Origin: Streptomyces sp. ISL-87
GTDB taxonomy: Bacteria; Actinomycetota; Actinomycetes; Streptomycetales; Streptomycetaceae
Length of the DNA stretch: 64,000 nucleotides
Assembly (NCBI RefSeq): GCF_018614095.1
Contig: NZ_JAGGOY010000046.1
Location: 129,073 to 193,072 of the forward strand
Direction of reading: 5' to 3'
Shown here: piece after piece, positions 50,105-57,731 of the stretch
How positions within the stretch are numbered: position 1 is the stretch's first letter
How the letters are laid out: each line of letters starts with the position of its first letter
Program-made: the position numbers and the translations under genes
Notes under the pieces: model-generated
What the model was told of the DNA's origin: nothing
What the model saw: only the letters and a program-made list of their open reading frames with translations
The model's database searches: none

Positions 50105-50950
50105 CCCCCGTACGTGCGGCGGCACGGCCGTGAGCAGGATCAGGCCGGCCGCCGCCACCACGGCGCTCGCCAGCGCCACCAGCGTGCCCGCGGTCCCGTA
50201 CCGGAAGCCCTCCTCGAAGAGCGAGATGCCGACCGCTGCCGCGACCACCGGGTTGACCACGGTCACCGTGGCCAGCGGCGCGGTCAGCCCCGCGCCCCGG
50301 TAGGCCGCCTGGGACAGCAGCAGCCCGCCCGCCGCCAGCGCGGCGATCGCCGCAAGCTGCGGCCACAGGGAGCCCTGGGCGACCGGTGCGTCCGTGGAGA
50401 AACGGTCGGCCACCGACTTGGTGAACACCGAGGCCATGCCGAACGCCATACCGGCGGCCGCGGCCAGCAGCACGCTGCGCAGCACCGCCCGGTGCATCCG
50501 GTGCGCCGCCAGGAACAGCACGGCCACCCCGGTCCCGGTCACGGTCAGCAGCAGGCTCCCCTCGCCCCCCGTCAGGCCCTGCTCGGCCCGGCCGTTCCCG
50601 CCCGTCAGGGCCAGCAGCCCGGCCAGGCCCGCCGTGGCCAGCACCGCGCCCCGCCAGGCCGCCGCGCCCGCCCGGCGCCCTACGAAAACGGCCGCCATCG
50701 GCAGCGCGAAGACGATGGTGAGCGCGCCGAGCGGCTGGACCAGGCTCAGCGGCCCGTACGCGAGCGCCAGCACGTGCAGCAGGGCGCCGAGGCCGTTCAG
50801 CCCCACCGCGACCCACCAGCCGGGCCGGCGCACCGGCGCGTACGGGCGGTCGGGCGTGCTCGCCGCGACCCGTTCCTGGACGATCGCGCCGCCCGCGTAA
50901 GCCACGGCGGAAACCAGGCAGAGCAGGACCGACACCGCTAGGGCACTCAT
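49676..50950 (-). CDS. DMT (EamA-like) transporter with C-terminal read-through antisense to the Rpf gene
   Basis: The first 290 residues form a ten-helix drug/metabolite transporter-like protein: a signal-anchor-like helix SALAVSVLLCLVSAVAYAGG, then LYGPLSLVQPLG-like and NPVVAAAVGISLFEEGF segments. The usual end would be near 50080, after GLILLTAVPPH. There is no stop there; the frame continues antisense through the 3' third of the Rpf gene for about 135 more residues, low-complexity and Gly/Val/Asp-rich, and stops at 49676. So the tail is either a read-through extension or the normal stop has been lost. Start at 50950 (MSALAV); a GTG three codons upstream is an alternative. Confidence 0.72.
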   Translation of the reverse strand: MSALAVSVLLCLVSAVAYAGGAIVQERVAASTPDRPYAPVRRPGWWVAVGLNGLGALLHVLALAYGPLSLVQPLGALTIVFALPMAAVFVGRRAGAAAWRGAVLATAGLAGLLALTGGNGRAEQGLTGGEGSLLLTVTGTGVAVLFLAAHRMHRAVLRSVLLAAAAGMAFGMASVFTKSVADRFSTDAPVAQGSLWPQLAAIAALAAGGLLLSQAAYRGAGLTAPLATVTVVNPVVAAAVGISLFEEGFRYGTAGTLVALASAVVAAAGLILLTAVPPHVRGSDADAVAPEVLQRVDVGAVAGSGTHLEVQVRSGGVAGRTGAADALASGDLLAGLDPERGQVRVLGVAAVGVPDDDLVSVGPGPAGGDDLAGADRLDAGTGRHREVDAGVVAARPGGSGNAVGGAESGVDRGGERARRGLLLH

Positions 50951-51250
50951 GAAATCCACAATGCCCCACCCGAGCGGCCTATTCCTCCTCCTACAGGCGG
51001 TCACCAGTCATACCGCAGGCATACTCCAGACGTACTCCATACGGAGTGCAGAAATACCTGACCTGCTCCTTTCAGAGCATCACAGTCTTCGCGGAGCGTT
51101 ACGAACCAGCCATACGGTGACACGTCGCTCGCGGTGCGTGAGGTGCGCGGTCACGGGTTTGGTCCCGGGCGCGTCGGATCCGTACAGTTGCCCTTTTGGG
51201 GAGTTCGCAGCAGGCGGACGCGGACGAGTGATCAAGGAACGGCAGCGGCC
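50951..51250. other. Divergent spacer between DMT transporter and SDR genes
   Basis: Exactly 300 bp, gene-free, holding the promoters for both directions. Nothing else recognised. Confidence 0.4.
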
Positions 51251-52726
51251 ATGACGGTGACCGAAGACAGTCAGGACTACGGGCACGCCTACGGGCCGGG
51301 CATCGACCCCGACCGCCTGGCCCTCTGCCTCAGCGTGCTCGACGAGCTGGACAAGCTCGACGTCGACCACCCGGACGCCGTCACCGTACGCCGCGCCACC
51401 GCGGGCCTCTACCGCACGGTCAAGCAGCGCCGCCGCCAGGAGCGCCGCGCCGCCAAGACCGCCAACGACAAGGCCGTCACCGAGTCGACCGCGACCGGCT
51501 CCGCCGAGCGCATCGACGACGAGACGCAGGGCAACGCCCTGACCACCGCGGCCAAGGGTCCGATCGCCGGGATACTCCAGCGCCCGCGCTCCTGCTACAT
51601 CTGCAAGACCCGCTACGTCGAGGTCGACGCGTTCTACCACCAGCTCTGCCAGGACTGCGCCGCCTTCAACCACGCCCGCCGCGACGCCCGCACCGACCTG
51701 ACCGGCCGCCGCGCCCTGCTCACCGGCGGCCGCGCCAAGATCGGCATGTACATCGCGCTGCGGCTGCTGCGCGACGGCGCGCACACCACCATCACCACCC
51801 GTTTCCCGAACGACGCGATCCGCCGCTTCAAGGCGATGCCCGACAGCTCCGAGTGGCTCCACCGCCTGAAGATCGTCGGCATCGACCTGCGCGACCCGGC
51901 CCAGGTCGTCGCGCTCGCCGACTCCGTCGCCGCCGAGGGCCCGCTCGACATCCTGATCAACAACGCCGCGCAGACCGTACGCCGCTCGCCGGGCGCCTAC
52001 AGCGAGCTCGTCGCCGCCGAGAACGCCCCGCTCCCGGCCGGTGAGCTGCCGAGCGCCGAGGTCATCGGCACCTTCGGCAGCGGCACCGTCGACCGCGTCG
52101 CCGCCCTGCCCAGCGGCAACGGCGAGAAGCTCAGCGCCCAGGACATCACCGAGCTGGCACTGGTCTCCGGCTCCGCCTCCCTGGAGCGGATCGCCGCCGG
52201 TACGGCGATCGACGCGGGCGGCCTGGTCCCGGACCTGCACGACACCAACAGCTGGGTCCAGACCGTGTCCGACGTGGACCCGATCGAGCTGCTCGAAGTG
52301 CAGCTGTGCAACTCCACCGCCCCGTTCATCCTCATCAGCAAGCTGCGCCCGGCGATGGCGGCGGCCGAGGCCGGCCGCCGCTACGTGGTCAACGTCTCCG
52401 CGATGGAGGGCGTGTTCAGCCGCGGTTACAAGGGCGCCGGCCACCCGCACACCAACATGGCGAAGGCCGCGCTGAACATGCTGACGCGCACCAGCGCCCA
52501 GGAGATGTTCCAGAAGGACCAGATCCTGATGACGGCCGTCGACACCGGCTGGATCACCGACGAGCGTCCGCACCCGGACAAGATCCGCCTCGCCGAGGAG
52601 GGCTTCCACGCCCCGCTCGACCTGGTGGACGGCGCGGCCCGGGTCTACGACCCGATCGTGCGCGGCGAGGCCGGCGAGGACCTGTTCGGCGTCTTCCTGA
52701 AGGACTACGCGCCCGCCAACTGGTAG
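51251..52726 (+). CDS. Short-chain dehydrogenase with a four-cysteine insert
   Basis: The 491-residue protein has an N-terminal helical region (1-110), a four-Cys segment C-x2-C-x15-C-x2-C (CYICKTRY through CQDCAAF, about residues 116-137) that could bind zinc, and an SDR fold (about 155-470). The dinucleotide loop is atypical (LTGGRAKIGM), and the NN motif is intact (DILINNAAQTVR). The catalytic-type segment reads VNVSAMEGVF, then YKGAGHPHTNMAKAALNML, with the Lys of the YxxxK motif displaced. The enzyme should use NAD(P)H; substrate unknown. It has an AAGGA ribosome site 10-12 bases before the ATG, and a good terminator follows. Confidence 0.82.
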   Translation: MTVTEDSQDYGHAYGPGIDPDRLALCLSVLDELDKLDVDHPDAVTVRRATAGLYRTVKQRRRQERRAAKTANDKAVTESTATGSAERIDDETQGNALTTAAKGPIAGILQRPRSCYICKTRYVEVDAFYHQLCQDCAAFNHARRDARTDLTGRRALLTGGRAKIGMYIALRLLRDGAHTTITTRFPNDAIRRFKAMPDSSEWLHRLKIVGIDLRDPAQVVALADSVAAEGPLDILINNAAQTVRRSPGAYSELVAAENAPLPAGELPSAEVIGTFGSGTVDRVAALPSGNGEKLSAQDITELALVSGSASLERIAAGTAIDAGGLVPDLHDTNSWVQTVSDVDPIELLEVQLCNSTAPFILISKLRPAMAAAEAGRRYVVNVSAMEGVFSRGYKGAGHPHTNMAKAALNMLTRTSAQEMFQKDQILMTAVDTGWITDERPHPDKIRLAEEGFHAPLDLVDGAARVYDPIVRGEAGEDLFGVFLKDYAPANW

Positions 52727-52756
52727 GCCCGCCCGGGGTGGCCCCCTGCTGTCCCG

Positions 52757-52792
52757 CGTGCCCCGGTCCCTCCCAAGAGGGGCCGGGGCACG
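52757..52792 (+). terminator. Hairpin terminator after the SDR gene
   Basis: A 16-bp stem with one G-T wobble (52757-52772 with 52777-52792), loop of 4 nt, 31 bp after the stop codon. Confidence 0.8.
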
Positions 52793-52797
52793 TCCGG

Positions 52798-52843
52798 TTC
52801 ACGGTGTGCGCGCGTACGCCTTCACGGTGTGCGCGCGTACGCC
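52798..52843. repeat. Perfect 23-bp tandem duplication
   Basis: Two identical copies, 52798-52820 and 52821-52843. They lie at the 3' end of the HD-domain remnant, across its stop codon. Confidence 0.9.
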
Positions 52844-53115
52844 CCCGCCGCCACCAGCTCCAGCACCGGACGCCAGTCCTCCATCACGCCCGCGTCCAGT
52901 CCGGCAACCTTGCCTGCGTCATCGGCCTGGCGCAGCGTCACCGCGGCCTCCGCATCGGGGTCCGCCGCGAAGGCCCGGACCTCCGCGGGGCCCATCACCC
53001 CGCCCTGCGTCCCCAGGGTCAGCGCGCTCTGCGGGGACAGCCGCCGATCAGGCTCCACGGCGGCCAGGTAGCGCTTGGCCGGCACGTGCACCTGCGCATC
53101 GCCCGCACGTCGCCG
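52822..53115 (-). pseudogene. C-terminal remnant of an HD-domain phosphohydrolase-like gene
   Basis: The minus frame reads HVPAKRYLAAVEPDRRLSPQ, then SALTLGTQGGVMGPAEVRAF and AVTLRQADDAGKVAGL, and ends YARTP. This pattern is typical of the C-terminal half of HD-domain enzymes that oxidise or hydrolyse small phosphorylated or polyol substrates. The first half, including the metal-binding HD residues, is absent; upstream of 53092 the frame is Arg-rich nonsense. It is therefore a truncated gene. Confidence 0.55.
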
Positions 53116-53359
53116 TCGAGCAGATCAGCCGCCGTCTACGCGCCGCCGTACGATTTTCTGAACTCGGGGCGAAAACAAGCGGTCCAGAGTGGATTTTACC
53201 TTTCCATCGAGCGGGGGTGCGCTCATATGTGTACTCTAAACCGCATGAGAGGCCCCACCCGGGCCCTCGCTCCACCACGGCGCCACCGCGTCCGGAAACC
53301 TTTCTCCCTACCCGGCGCGCGGTTCGCCCGCCGGGTTACGCGACCCAAAGGAGTGCGCG
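53116..53359. other. Spacer before the small peptide gene
   Basis: Relatively A+T-rich in 53150-53240, probably containing the promoter of the small gene at 53360. No gene recognised. Confidence 0.4.
53347..53353 (+). promoter_or_regulatory. Strong Shine-Dalgarno (AAAGGAG) for the small peptide gene
   Basis: AAAGGAG with 6-nt spacing to the GTG at 53360. It is the main reason for accepting this short frame and choosing GTG over the ATG at 53369. Confidence 0.8.
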
Positions 53360-53533
53360 GTGACTGAAATGACGACGCCCGACCCGAAGCTGCTCGAGCA
53401 TGCGAGCGGGCGAACCAAGACCCGTTCGGACGAGCTCGGCAGTCTCGAGGTCTGGGCCCGGTCCGCCCCGATCCGACTGGCGGGATACGAGGACGACCTG
53501 GCGGAGCCGCATATCCTGCCCGGCATCGACTGA
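53360..53533 (+). CDS. 57-residue peptide of unknown function, possible RiPP precursor or regulator
   Basis: The peptide has a charged N-terminal half (MTEMTTPDPKLLEHASGRTK, then TRSDELGS) and a C-terminal half rich in aromatic, Arg and acidic residues (LEVWARSAPIRLAGYEDDLA, then EPHILPGID). It contains no Cys and no hydrophobic segment. The strong ribosome site and the leader-plus-core look suggest a genetically encoded small product or a small protein partner. No modification enzyme of a known RiPP class is next to it; the nearest genes are the SDR upstream and an NAD epimerase downstream. It has no recognised domain. Confidence 0.7.
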   Translation: MTEMTTPDPKLLEHASGRTKTRSDELGSLEVWARSAPIRLAGYEDDLAEPHILPGID

Positions 53534-53712
53534 CCTCCAGCTCGACGAGCACCAACCGCGCCCCCGCGCCGACCGGCGACGGGGGCGCGGCACGTGCGGG
53601 ATCCCGTCCGTTCGTACCGGGTCCCGGTTCCCGGATCCCGTACGCCGTCAGCGTCATCGCTCTGGGCGATCACGTGTTCCCCCCACGCCTCGCCCCGGGC
53701 AGGCTGACGGAC

Positions 53713-54696
53713 ATGAAGCTACTGATGCTGGGTGGGACCGAATTCGTCGGACGCGCGATCACCGAAGACGCCCTGGAGCGGGGCTGGGAGGTGACCGTCT
53801 TCCACCGCGGGCACCACGCGCCCCCGCCCGGCACCACCGCCGTGCACGGGGACCGCACCGAGCCCGAAGGCCTGGCCGCCCTCGCCGAGGGGGAGTGGGA
53901 CCTCGTCGTCGACACCTGGGGCGGAGCCCCCACCGCCGTACGCGACAGCGCCCGGCTGCTGAGCGGCCGGGTCGGGTCGTACGTGTACATCTCCAGCCGC
54001 TCGGTGTACAAGTACCCCGCGTCGGCCGGTCGCGCCGAGGACGGCCCGCTGGTCGAGGGCTCGCCGGACGCCGACTCCACCGCCTACGCCGAGGACAAGC
54101 GGGGTGGCGAGCTCGCCGCCGTCGACGCCTTCGGCGACCGCGCCCTGCTGGTCCGCGCCGGGTTGATCATCGGCCCGTACGAGAACGTCGGGCGGCTCCC
54201 GTGGTGGCTGAACCGCGCCGCCCGCGGCGGCCCGATGGTCGCCCCCGGTCCGCGTGAGCTCCCGCTCCAGTACATCGACGTACGCGACCTGGCGCGCTGG
54301 ACCCTGGACGCGGCCGAAGCCGGGCACGGCGGCCCGTACGACCTGGTCTCCCCGGTCGGGCACGCCACCATGGGCAGCCTCCTGGAGGCCTGCGCCACCG
54401 TCACCGGCGGTGCCCCCGAGCTCCGCTGGACCGATCCGGCCCGGATCGAGGAGGCCGGCATCGAGCCCTGGACCGAGCTGCCGATCTGGCTCCCGGAGGG
54501 CGAACTCCACGACTACATGTTCGGCGGCGACGTGACCAAGGCCCTTGCCGCCGGCCTCAAGTGCCGCCCGGTCGAGGAGACCGTGGCCGATACCTGGGCC
54601 TGGCTCCAGTCCCTCGGAGGCGTCGCCCCGCAGCGCCCCGACCGGCCGCGCAAGGGCATCACCCCGGAGCAGGAGGCGGCGCTACTCGGGCTCTGA
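53713..54696 (+). CDS. NAD-dependent epimerase/dehydratase-family protein
   Basis: The 327-residue protein has the N-terminal Rossmann motif GGTEFVGRAIT (MLGGTEFVG, residues 5-13) and an extended-SDR layout. The usual YxxxK active site is replaced by AYAEDKRGGE, with the Tyr-Lys pair at YAEDK, near residue 135. The middle reads LVRAGLIIGPYENVGRLPWW. This subgroup includes reductases and NmrA-like sensors; substrate not predictable. It starts 180 bp after the small peptide gene, and its last 15 bases overlap the converging lipase-maturation-factor gene. Confidence 0.82.
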   Translation: MKLLMLGGTEFVGRAITEDALERGWEVTVFHRGHHAPPPGTTAVHGDRTEPEGLAALAEGEWDLVVDTWGGAPTAVRDSARLLSGRVGSYVYISSRSVYKYPASAGRAEDGPLVEGSPDADSTAYAEDKRGGELAAVDAFGDRALLVRAGLIIGPYENVGRLPWWLNRAARGGPMVAPGPRELPLQYIDVRDLARWTLDAAEAGHGGPYDLVSPVGHATMGSLLEACATVTGGAPELRWTDPARIEEAGIEPWTELPIWLPEGELHDYMFGGDVTKALAAGLKCRPVEETVADTWAWLQSLGGVAPQRPDRPRKGITPEQEAALLGL

Positions 54697-56121
54697 CCAG
54701 GAAGCCTCCGCGAGCCGGGTCGGCGGAAGGTACTCGCGCAGCAGCGTGCGGTGCCACCAGGCGCCCGTCTCGCGCAGCTCCCGCCAGGTCGTGAACCGGT
54801 AGCGGTACAGCCGGGCCCTGACGTACACGGGCGGGGCGTCCGGGAACGGGTTGTGGCGAAGCAGCCGCAGTGTGTCCCGGTCGCCCGCCAGCAGCCGCTC
54901 CACGAACGGCCCGAACCAGTCCCGCGCATAGCCGGGGGAGAGCGCCGCGAACCACATCAGCCAGTCCAGGCGCAGATGGTACGGGGCGAACTGGCGGGGA
55001 ATCCGCCGCAGTTCACCCGGTTTGCCCTTGAAGCCGTACTCCCGCCAGGCCCCGTCGCTCCGCGGGGCCGGGTCCGCGGTGCCCTCCACCACCACCTCGT
55101 CGCGGATCCGGCCCACGGTGCCGAACGCCCCGTACGTGTTGACCAGGTGGAGGGAGTCGAAGGAGCGGTTCATCACCTGGCCCCGCGACAGCATGTTGGC
55201 CACCGGGTGCCAGCTCAGGACCAGCACCAGGACGGTCACCGCGCACACCAGCACCACGTACCAGATCGGCGCCCCGCGCGAGGCGGCGGCCGGCGGCGCC
55301 CCCGCGAGGCCGGTGAAGTCGATCGCCGACAGGGCGGGCGTGATCGTCAGCCAGTTCAGCCAGGCGAAATTGCCCGACAGCACCAGCCACAGCTGCGTGG
55401 CCACGATGATCCCGGCGGCATACGAGGCCACCGGCTGCGGAGTGAACAGCAGCACCGGAACCACCAGTTGGGTGACATGGTTGGCCCCGCACTCCACCCG
55501 GTGCAGCGGCTTCGGCAGATGGTGGAAGAACCAGCTCAGCGGCCCCGGCATCGGCTGCGTCTCGTGGTGGAAGTACAGGCAGGTGAGCTTGCGCCAGCAC
55601 GCGTCGCCGCGCATCTTGATCAGCCCTGCCCCGAACTCCACCCGGAAGACCACCCAGCGCAGCAGCCACAGCACCAGCACCGGCGGCCCCACCCGGGCAT
55701 TGCCGAGGAAGACCGCGAGGAACCCCACCTCCAGCAGCAGTGACTCCCAGCCGAAGGAGTACCAGGTCTGCCCCACATTCACGATCGACAGGTAGAGCAG
55801 CCACAGCAGGGCCCACATCCCCATCGCCGCGCCCAGCGGCACGGCGTCCCCGGCCCCCGCCGCGAGAGCCGCGGCGAGCAGCGCACCCGCCCACGCGCAG
55901 CCCGCGAAGAGGCGGTCGGAATAGCGCAGTTGGAACAGGCTGGGGGCGCGCCGGAAAGGCACGAACCGCACATAGCGCGGCACGGGCAGCATGCCGTGCG
56001 CGCCGATCAGTGCCCGGAACTGCAGGGCGGCCCCGAGGAAGGCGAAGAGGTACACACCGGCCAGAGCCCGCTGGAAGACCAGCCGGCCCAGCCAGTACCC
56101 GGGCGCCGTGAACCAGTCCAT
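54682..56121 (-). CDS. Lipase maturation factor family membrane protein
   Basis: The 479-residue protein has six to seven hydrophobic helices in its first 340 residues and a soluble C-terminal half of about 140 residues. Segments such as NVGQTWYSFGWESLLLEVGF, FGAGLIKMRGDACWRKLTCL and the C-terminal RRIPRQFAPYHLRLDWLMWF are the signature of bacterial LMF1-like proteins. In animals LMF1 helps fold lipases in the ER; bacterial function is unknown. A GGAGG site lies very close to the ATG. It is the last gene of a three-gene unit with DUF1990 and YndJ proteins, starting 20 bp after DUF1990. Confidence 0.87.
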   Translation of the reverse strand: MDWFTAPGYWLGRLVFQRALAGVYLFAFLGAALQFRALIGAHGMLPVPRYVRFVPFRRAPSLFQLRYSDRLFAGCAWAGALLAAALAAGAGDAVPLGAAMGMWALLWLLYLSIVNVGQTWYSFGWESLLLEVGFLAVFLGNARVGPPVLVLWLLRWVVFRVEFGAGLIKMRGDACWRKLTCLYFHHETQPMPGPLSWFFHHLPKPLHRVECGANHVTQLVVPVLLFTPQPVASYAAGIIVATQLWLVLSGNFAWLNWLTITPALSAIDFTGLAGAPPAAASRGAPIWYVVLVCAVTVLVLVLSWHPVANMLSRGQVMNRSFDSLHLVNTYGAFGTVGRIRDEVVVEGTADPAPRSDGAWREYGFKGKPGELRRIPRQFAPYHLRLDWLMWFAALSPGYARDWFGPFVERLLAGDRDTLRLLRHNPFPDAPPVYVRARLYRYRFTTWRELRETGAWWHRTLLREYLPPTRLAEASWSEPE

Positions 56122-56141
56122 CCCCTCCAGTATCAGGCTGA

Positions 56142-56684
56142 TCAGGCGGCGGCGGCCAGCCTGCGCAGGTTGTACCCGAGCCAGCGGGCGTAGCGCAGCT
56201 GGAGGAAGGGAATCACCGGCCCCGCGAGCCGGGTGTACCAGGCGGCCGGGCGGCTGAAGGCGGTGACCTCGAACCACACCGTGCCGTCGGCGTCCATGGA
56301 CACCATGAAGGACTCCTCCCCGCACTCGGGGTGGCCCGCCAGGGTCCCGTACGCGAAACCGATCCGCCGGGGTTCGTACACCGTCCAGACCACCTCGCAC
56401 GGGGCGTCGATCCGCAGTGGGCCGAGGCCGATCCCGACGACCACCCGGCTGCCGGGCCGGACGGCGGCTGTGGTGTCGGCGTCCTCCCGTACCAGCATGC
56501 CGGAGGTCCGGTGGGCGTGGAAGGTGGTGACCGCGACTCCGGCGGTCTCGAAGACGGCCTGGCCGTGTCCGATGCGGGTGCGGTGGTGCAGGTGGTTGTA
56601 TCCGGCGGGCAGCGGCCGGCGGGCCGTCGCACCCCGGTCGGGGTAGTTGACGGTGTTCCGGCCGGCGCTGATGAGTCGGGTCAT
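56142..56684 (-). CDS. DUF1990-family protein
   Basis: The 180-residue protein matches the DUF1990 pattern: NTVNYPDRGATARRPLPAGY at the N-terminus, GFAYGTLAGHPECGEESF in the middle and a C-terminal RYARWLGYNLRRL. The fold is probably SRPBCC-like and could bind a hydrophobic ligand. It is preceded by GGAGGAGA, overlaps the YndJ stop (56681-56684, ATGA) and is followed by the lipase-maturation-factor gene. Function is unproven. Confidence 0.86.
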   Translation of the reverse strand: MTRLISAGRNTVNYPDRGATARRPLPAGYNHLHHRTRIGHGQAVFETAGVAVTTFHAHRTSGMLVREDADTTAAVRPGSRVVVGIGLGPLRIDAPCEVVWTVYEPRRIGFAYGTLAGHPECGEESFMVSMDADGTVWFEVTAFSRPAAWYTRLAGPVIPFLQLRYARWLGYNLRRLAAAA

Positions 56685-57541
56685 GGGGTGATCTCCTCCG
56701 GTTCCGCTGCTTGGCGGGTGTCTTCGGCAAGCCGGCGCCAGGCCAGCAGCGAGCACAGGGCGAAGCCGAGCGCGTTGCCGAGGCCGTGGGTGGCCGCCAT
56801 CCAGGTCAAGGTGGGGTGTACGACCCCGGTGGCCTCCCCGGCCGCCCACCACAGGGCGAGCAGCATGGTGGCCACCAGGACCGCGGCCGAGGTCGCGAGC
56901 AGCGCCCCGGTGGTCCGGTCGCGGGCGCCGGGCCGGATCTCCCGCCAGGTCAGCAGCGCCACGGCCCACATACCGGCCGTCAGCACCACCGCCCCCGCCA
57001 GCTCCGCCCAGTCGTCGACGAAGTAGCCGAGAAGCACGAGCAGGGTGCCGCCCGGGACGCTGTAGGCCGCCCAGCGTGCCGGCGCCGTACCGGGCCCGGG
57101 GGCCGTCGCACGGCACACCAGCCCGGCGACGAGGGCGGCCGTGAACCCGGCGAAGTGGAAGTGCGGCACGGTCAGCGCCAGGATGTCCAGGTCGAACCCG
57201 AAGAGCCGGTATCCGGCGCGCTCGGCGACCAGGGCGGCCCCGGCGACCGAGGGCGCGGCCAGCGCGGTGAGCACGGCGGCCTCGGAAGGGGTGAGCGTGC
57301 GGGTCCGCAGCAGCCGGGCCGGGGCCCGCGCCGCCAGGGCCAGGGTGGCCACCGCGTAGAGGGCGGCGAGCGCCGTGGCGAGTGCCCCGCGCGGCAGCCA
57401 GAGGCACAGCGCTCCGGCGGCGGCCGGCAGGGGCCAGAGCCGGGCGGTCGTGCGCAGCCCGGCCGGGTCGATGAGGCGGAGGCCGACGGGGACGACGTAG
57501 AGCATGCCCAGCGTGACGATCAGATTCACCAGTACCGTCAC
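56681..57541 (-). CDS. YndJ-like membrane protein
   Basis: The 286-residue protein has eight to nine hydrophobic helices. It shows the PF14158 features, including HFHFAGFTAALVAGL (about residues 145-160) and TLTWMAATHGLGNALGF near the end. The His-rich HFHFAGF stretch hints at metal or haem binding, but function is unknown. GTG start with GGGAGGGG upstream. It is the first gene of the YndJ/DUF1990/LMF operon, behind a promoter region with two TTGAAC palindromes. Confidence 0.85.
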   Translation of the reverse strand: MTVLVNLIVTLGMLYVVPVGLRLIDPAGLRTTARLWPLPAAAGALCLWLPRGALATALAALYAVATLALAARAPARLLRTRTLTPSEAAVLTALAAPSVAGAALVAERAGYRLFGFDLDILALTVPHFHFAGFTAALVAGLVCRATAPGPGTAPARWAAYSVPGGTLLVLLGYFVDDWAELAGAVVLTAGMWAVALLTWREIRPGARDRTTGALLATSAAVLVATMLLALWWAAGEATGVVHPTLTWMAATHGLGNALGFALCSLLAWRRLAEDTRQAAEPEEITP

Positions 57542-57574
57542 GACGGACTCCCCTCCCAGGTATGGCGAGACGCT

Positions 57575-57588
57575 TTGAACGCGTTCAA
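57575..57588. promoter_or_regulatory. TTGAAC palindrome, copy 1
   Basis: 14-bp perfect dyad ttgaacgcgttcaa, 34 bp upstream of the YndJ start. Such sites are typical operators of TetR-like repressors. A second copy lies 41 bp away. Confidence 0.75.
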
Positions 57589-57615
57589 CCCACAGTCGTG
57601 ACCCTACGGGGTTCC

Positions 57616-57629
57616 TTGAACATGTTCAA
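57616..57629. promoter_or_regulatory. TTGAAC palindrome, copy 2
   Basis: 14-bp perfect dyad ttgaacatgttcaa. Centre-to-centre distance to copy 1 is 41 bp, about four helical turns, so a dimer pair on one DNA face is likely. It may control the YndJ operon, the DUF6777 gene at 57732, or both. Confidence 0.75.
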
Positions 57630-57731
57630 TACGGCCGGGGCTGCTTCTCGGAACCCGTCGGCGTTCCGGTTGCGGCCGCCGCTCGGATGCGGCAGACAAG
57701 AGGGAGCATCCGGGGCGAAAGGGAGATCTAC

